Origin: Petrosia ficiformis
Taxonomy: Eukaryota > Porifera > Demospongiae > Haplosclerida > Petrosiidae
NCBI GenBank assembly: GCA_947044365.1
Contig: OX345636.1
Span: 39,288,191 to 39,352,190 of the forward strand
Length of the DNA: 64,000 nucleotides
Direction: 5' to 3'
Shown here piece after piece: positions 27,501-33,500 of the stretch. The position numbers and the translations under genes were made by a program. The stretch's first letter is position 1; each line of letters starts with the position of its first letter. The notes below the pieces were generated by a model, which saw nothing but the letters and a program-made list of their open reading frames with translations, made no database searches and was not told the origin of the DNA.

Positions 27501-30500
27501 ATTCAATTGTTCTTGTCAAAATGGATTTATATTACAACCAGATGGTAGAACATGTGAAGGTATGATAATGTGTATAATTTTAAAGGGCACATAAAAAATA
27601 TGTAGACTTCATTAAAAATGCAGTGCAGAAACTTTGCCAAGAGTGTGATTTGGGAAACAAGAATGATTACTGACAAGAAAATAATTGCAGAGAATGCTTT
27701 ATACTGAGATTATATTATATATATGTGTTGCAACTTACATTCAAGTCATACCAAGTGTATATAATTCTTGCGTAGTATAAGAAAAACAGTGTTATAATCA
27801 AGTAGAAATCATGTGCATGAAACGAGCTAGAGAGTCATGACAGAATGCTTAGAGCCAGCTTGATGTTGTAGCAGCCACTACTTCAATTGTACTTGATTTC
27901 AAGCTACGATTCGACAGCAGTAGCCTTCAAACAAGATGAGTTGTGTTTTTATGTACTCACAAGAAGTCTTCTGAAAGTGGTGAAATGGCAATCATGAGTC
28001 GTAAAAGTTGTAAAAACTTTATAACCAAACAGCTTAGAAAAAGACTGTCTTTTTTAATCCGATCAAAGTTCCAATGTTGTTAGTTGTCCAGATATTTTGG
28101 TATAGAAGTCAGACAGACACACAGACAGTAAATCTCATTACAGTAACCCTCAACTGCACCTATGTGGGCGAGGGTAGTGATATCAGTGTACATAATAAGT
28201 GTATTATCATTTTATCTAAATATTTATTGATATTTTCATTTAATTGGTATACCAATACACTTGAGTTTGTAGTTGCTTTTTTATTATTTAGAATTTCTCT
28301 TTCTCTACAAAACCAAACAAATGGGATCTAATAAGTGTCAATGTTAGCATAAACAACGTAGATAAAATAAACTCCTGCAGAAATTCAGAAAGGAAAATAA
28401 TGAAATGCTCAGTAAAAGAAAATAAAATCATAATAAGTAAAGAAAACACAAGTAATGCAAGGATGTGAGAACATGTTATAATTCCCTTCTAAACATCACA
28501 AATGCTGAACTTCATCTTCAGCTACAGCTAACACATACAACATTTTTACAATATTACACATCCCTATCTACATGTACAAGTGTCTTGTCATATTATTTCC
28601 AGTTGATCCTAATCGAATGTGTCCAATTGACAATACTTGTGAACAGTTATGTGCTCTGGAATTAATCACTTCAGAGGAAGTATGTTCCTGTGTGAATGGA
28701 TTCTTACGTGATGAAAATATGCAAAACTGTACCGGTGAGTGAGTGAATGTATGTGTCTGTATGTGTTTAGTTAATAAAAGAATGTGTTGACAAACAGATG
28801 CAGCATGATTAATGCACTTGCTGTCAACGATTTCAATTCTGACAGACAGACAGCCGACCACTCTATAGCTCCTTACACACAATGATTGATGGAATATTTT
28901 CCTTCGTAGACTTTGTTATGTTTCTGTTTTGATAACACATCTTGGGTAGCACATTTACAGTATCTTATGATTAGTTTATTGATAGAATTATTATTATAAC
29001 TATTATTAATTATATTTCCTTTGTATTTATATTTGTTTTATTCATTAGTATAGAGGGTGCAAACCTTATAGATAATTTGGGCATTCCCTAGTTGTATTAC
29101 TATCCTTATTAATTCACCAAGGATGACCGCCTGTCAACTGCTTGGATAATCCCACCTCACAGCATTACAACCTGCTGTGGATAGCCCTATCCAAGCCTTA
29201 GTGGCTACTCCTCTGGATTGAAGCTTTATCCACTACCCAACTCTTGGTTTTGAAAACCAGTGTGTGTTAGTGGTAGTTTAAGATAGTAAACATCAATGCA
29301 CAAATACATACTATTTCTATACGTAAGCACACACCTCACTCACTCTTTCAATTCTTTCAACTTAGGCTGGCTGGTAGGTTCTTTGTAGTAGCAGATTTGA
29401 AACAGGCTTTTCTTTAGTTCGTCATTTTAGTACAGACTGTTAGCTAAGTGGGTTCTAATTACATAGTTTAAGCCATGTGTTTTAAATGTAAGCATGTGCT
29501 AGTTCTAGATTATCTATAGACTCCTTACATTGAAGGTCAATCTTCAAGTGTTTACTTCAGCTTAATTAAACTTAAATATAAAGGCATGTGTGCTATTGAT
29601 AATTATAATGAATCCCTTCATCTGTTTTTGCTCTAGACATTGATGAGTGTGCAAGCAATGCCACTAATCCATGTAATCAGATCTGTACTAATAATGATGG
29701 TGGTTTTGAATGCAGTTGTATGAGTGGATTTCAGTTACAATCTGATGGGTTCACATGTGAAGGTTAGTACTTCTATGTGCATGTTGTACAACTAACTACA
29801 GGAGAATATTTACCTTTTTTCATCTACTGATCAATGGATATACCTACTATCATCAATGGATGCATCCACATTTACATCTTATCATCATAACTATTTCTTA
29901 ATTCTCTTAATCCACAGATATTCAGGAATGTCTTCAGATGCCTCCAGTATGTAATGCTACACAGATGTGTGAGGATGCTCCACCTGGTAGTTTTACATGT
30001 TCATGTCCAACTGGTACTGTCATGAATGAAGAGGGAACTTGTGTTGGTATGCAACATACACGACATGTACAGTATTATAAATGCCACATGTATATGTATG
30101 AATTATTGGTATAAAGTTTGTGATGTTTGGTAGTCTATTAAATACTGTAACTTTGCGACCTGGAACATTTGAATAGCAATTAATAAGTTTACTGCCTTTA
30201 TTACATAATTCTTTTGATACTGAAGGGTTAATTTGTCTGACGAAATGCAAGTTTAGTTAGCCAAACTACTTGTAAAATGAAATTTCGAAATACCAATTTG
30301 CTTGAACTTTGGACTGGTCAAGCTAAGGTTTTGTTTGGAAAATGCCCAATGGCTTACTGTCTTTTTTATTTGAACTTTCATAATTACTTATTAATATATT
30401 TTTATTCTCCATTCTACAGTACCAGTGATTCCTATACCATCACCTTCACCCTCTTTTACACTTTCCTTTCCATCACCTTTGCCATCCATTGTTCTGATTA

Positions 30501-33500
30501 CACCTACTGTTTTTATGGTTACATCGTCACCTTCTCCATCCCCATTTCAGCAGGAGCCAACCCCATCTATTGTTAGGTCATCACCTTCTGTATCACCATC
30601 ATCTTCACCTGTAATCAGTGAAGTAGAACGTGAAAATGCTATTATTGTGACACTAAGTGGTCTAACAGAAGACGAAGTGGGTTCTGAAAACAACGAAATT
30701 ATAATTTGTTTTGTTCATACATATGCATACATGCTCTTTTAACCCTTAGAGGACCAATGTCGTATATATGTGACATTTGACCCCTATGCAGTTGGGAGTG
30801 CATTCCTAGCATTACGAAGCACTCCAAATGTTCATAATTGGTGTCAGCAATAAGCCCATGAAAATGGATAAAAGTGGTGTTTTTCGGCCACCCTATGCCC
30901 TAAATATGGAGTACATGGGGGAATTTTAAATGGGGGTTTGAAATGAGTGCAGCTCCGATTTTGTTTATTGTAACAAAAGCAGCCAAGTTTGAGGTATGAA
31001 AAGTGAATGGTGGCAAAGCAATCTGTAGCAGAACTGCCTGTGTTGTAAAAGAGAAGAATTGTGAAAATCAAGCTCAGTCCTAAGGGATAATTATTAACTT
31101 AAGCATTCAAGTATCCTGTTATACATTATTTGTGAGCCATTTGTAGAAAGGATTTTCAATCAAACACTTTCATTTAAAGCCCACTATTCAACTGTTTGTG
31201 TAGAGAAAGCTGCTGAAATTTAGAATCCAAGAATGTCACCAAATTTCTGTGGCTTTCTGTACAACATGGCTGAATAGCAAGTATTTGATCAAAATATAAC
31301 TTATCTATCCTTTAGCTTCTTTCTATCATATTTATTTCATTAATAAATAATTCAAATAATTAATCATCTCTTTATTCAACTTTCATCAGTTCACTGGCAA
31401 AATACGAAATGCATTCAGAAATATAACAGCACTGGCTATCAATATGTACTGTGAACAGAATTCTGAAAAGTGCAATATCATACCAGATGATGGTTCTAGA
31501 AAAAGAGATATTCATTTGACTCTTCAAGACTTGTTGAAAAGGTACAGCTCCTAGTTAAACTCTCATATGAATACACTTTTAGGTATAGCTAAATAAACTG
31601 TGAATAATAGTTTAGTAATAATATTATCTCAGATTAATGAAGTTTTTTTACTGTGTTAATGTTTAGCAATGAATAGCAGTTAAAGACATTATTATAATTA
31701 TTGTGTACATTATGTTAGTGGCAAACTAAAATAATAAAAATGGATATCATATAGGATTTTATGTGGATTGGCAAAATAAACATTAATCATTATAATTATG
31801 TAGAGGTATCCTATCCTAGTATTTTTAAATGAAAGATCCAGTGATTAATTGTGGTTGTGAATCAATTCCAGTTTCAAAAGTCTAGACAGGTAAACCTAAA
31901 AGGAAGGTATCTCAGGGCACCCTTTTTGTGGTAAAGCAGCGACAATAAAATGTTACTCTGTAGAGAAATGAGATGTCTTAATACAAAAGACATATACTGA
32001 TACATTTGCAATGGAACTGTAATTTTATCTCTAATAATGGAGAGTACCTGGTATATTAGATACATATGCGTACATTAGTACAGATTTTGTAAGATGAGTG
32101 CGAAAGCCTGTTATGTTTTAAGACCTCTTTTCTCATCTGCAGTCAGATGTATGTACATGCCATCAGCAAACATTGCATAATCAATCATATTTCAATACAA
32201 CAGCTGGGTGTTGTTCCGTGTACTTGTTCCAAGAATTGACTTTTCATAAATGAATATCGTATGAAGTAAAAACAAAAAATTAATAGAATGCAAGCTGAAT
32301 AGTTTCATACATACATGTATGTATATGAACAATTCCACTTACACAGTTGTTTACTTCTTTTACATTTTATCATAAGCTCTGGCAAACATCATAATTATGT
32401 TAAAGGAAGATTAATCCGTTAGTGTAGCCAAGATGAATTCTACACTTATTGTGATTATGATCTTAACCAATAAATGGAAATTACAGATTTCTTGTTTAAC
32501 TGAAACACCAGTTCTACTACGCATTATCACACATATTGTTTCCTCTTTCATCTACATAGACAAAACACTGTACTTGTTTCAGCAGATGATATTGTGATTA
32601 CGAGAATAGAACATACAAATGATGGAATAGAAGTGACATTCTTTGTACGAGTAGGGAGTGGAGTGATATCTGTAGAAGTTGTTATAGAGGCTGTACAGGT
32701 AAGTACCACTATAGTATAAGATGTTATGAAAAGGATATACCTAGATGTGTTTGACGATAATTTTGATAGAAAGCTTGTTTTTAAAATGCTCAATATCCAC
32801 TGTTTTTATAAAATACATCATTGAAATTTGGTATAAAAAAGCAGTATCTTCATGTATACCAAAAAAAGAAATAGTGTTGTGTTTAAAACCAAGCATTTGA
32901 TCTTCTTCCAAATAGATAATTTTCAGACAATCACAAATGTACAGAAAGATTGAGGAATCTGATAAAACAAATAGAGACCTGCCAACCATACTATAAACAA
33001 TATAGCTATTATGGAGTTATTATGAATATCACTATAACCTATATCATTTATAACTTGGTTTTTGGGTCTATATGTCATATATAACCTGGACTCAAAATTT
33101 TACGATATATTTTTTTGTGCAGGTTTACATATAAACCTCGAAACCATGTTATATATTTTACATTAAAAAAATATATATGTATTATTAATTATAAATTATA
33201 TACTATATACATTATGTATAATAATAAATATATTATATAATTAATTATTTAATAACAGATCTCTTATTGAACAATGTTTGTCTTTTGTCTAATCACTTTG
33301 ATCTACACTTATTCCTATTTCCATTCTAGCAAGCAGTAGATAATGATCTTTATTCCGATGCTGGATTCAAAGTCACTAGTATCATAAGGGTAGTCCCTCC
33401 AGTCTCTCCAGTCCCTCCAGTCTCTCCAGTCTCTCCAGTCCCTCCAGATGAAGATGAAGATGAAGAAGAAGGATTGTCTGGTGGTCAGATTGCTGGTATT

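Noticed and set aside
30740..31080. 75-codon minus-strand frame in the stalk intron
   Set aside because: No motif, composition typical of chance frames in intronic DNA.
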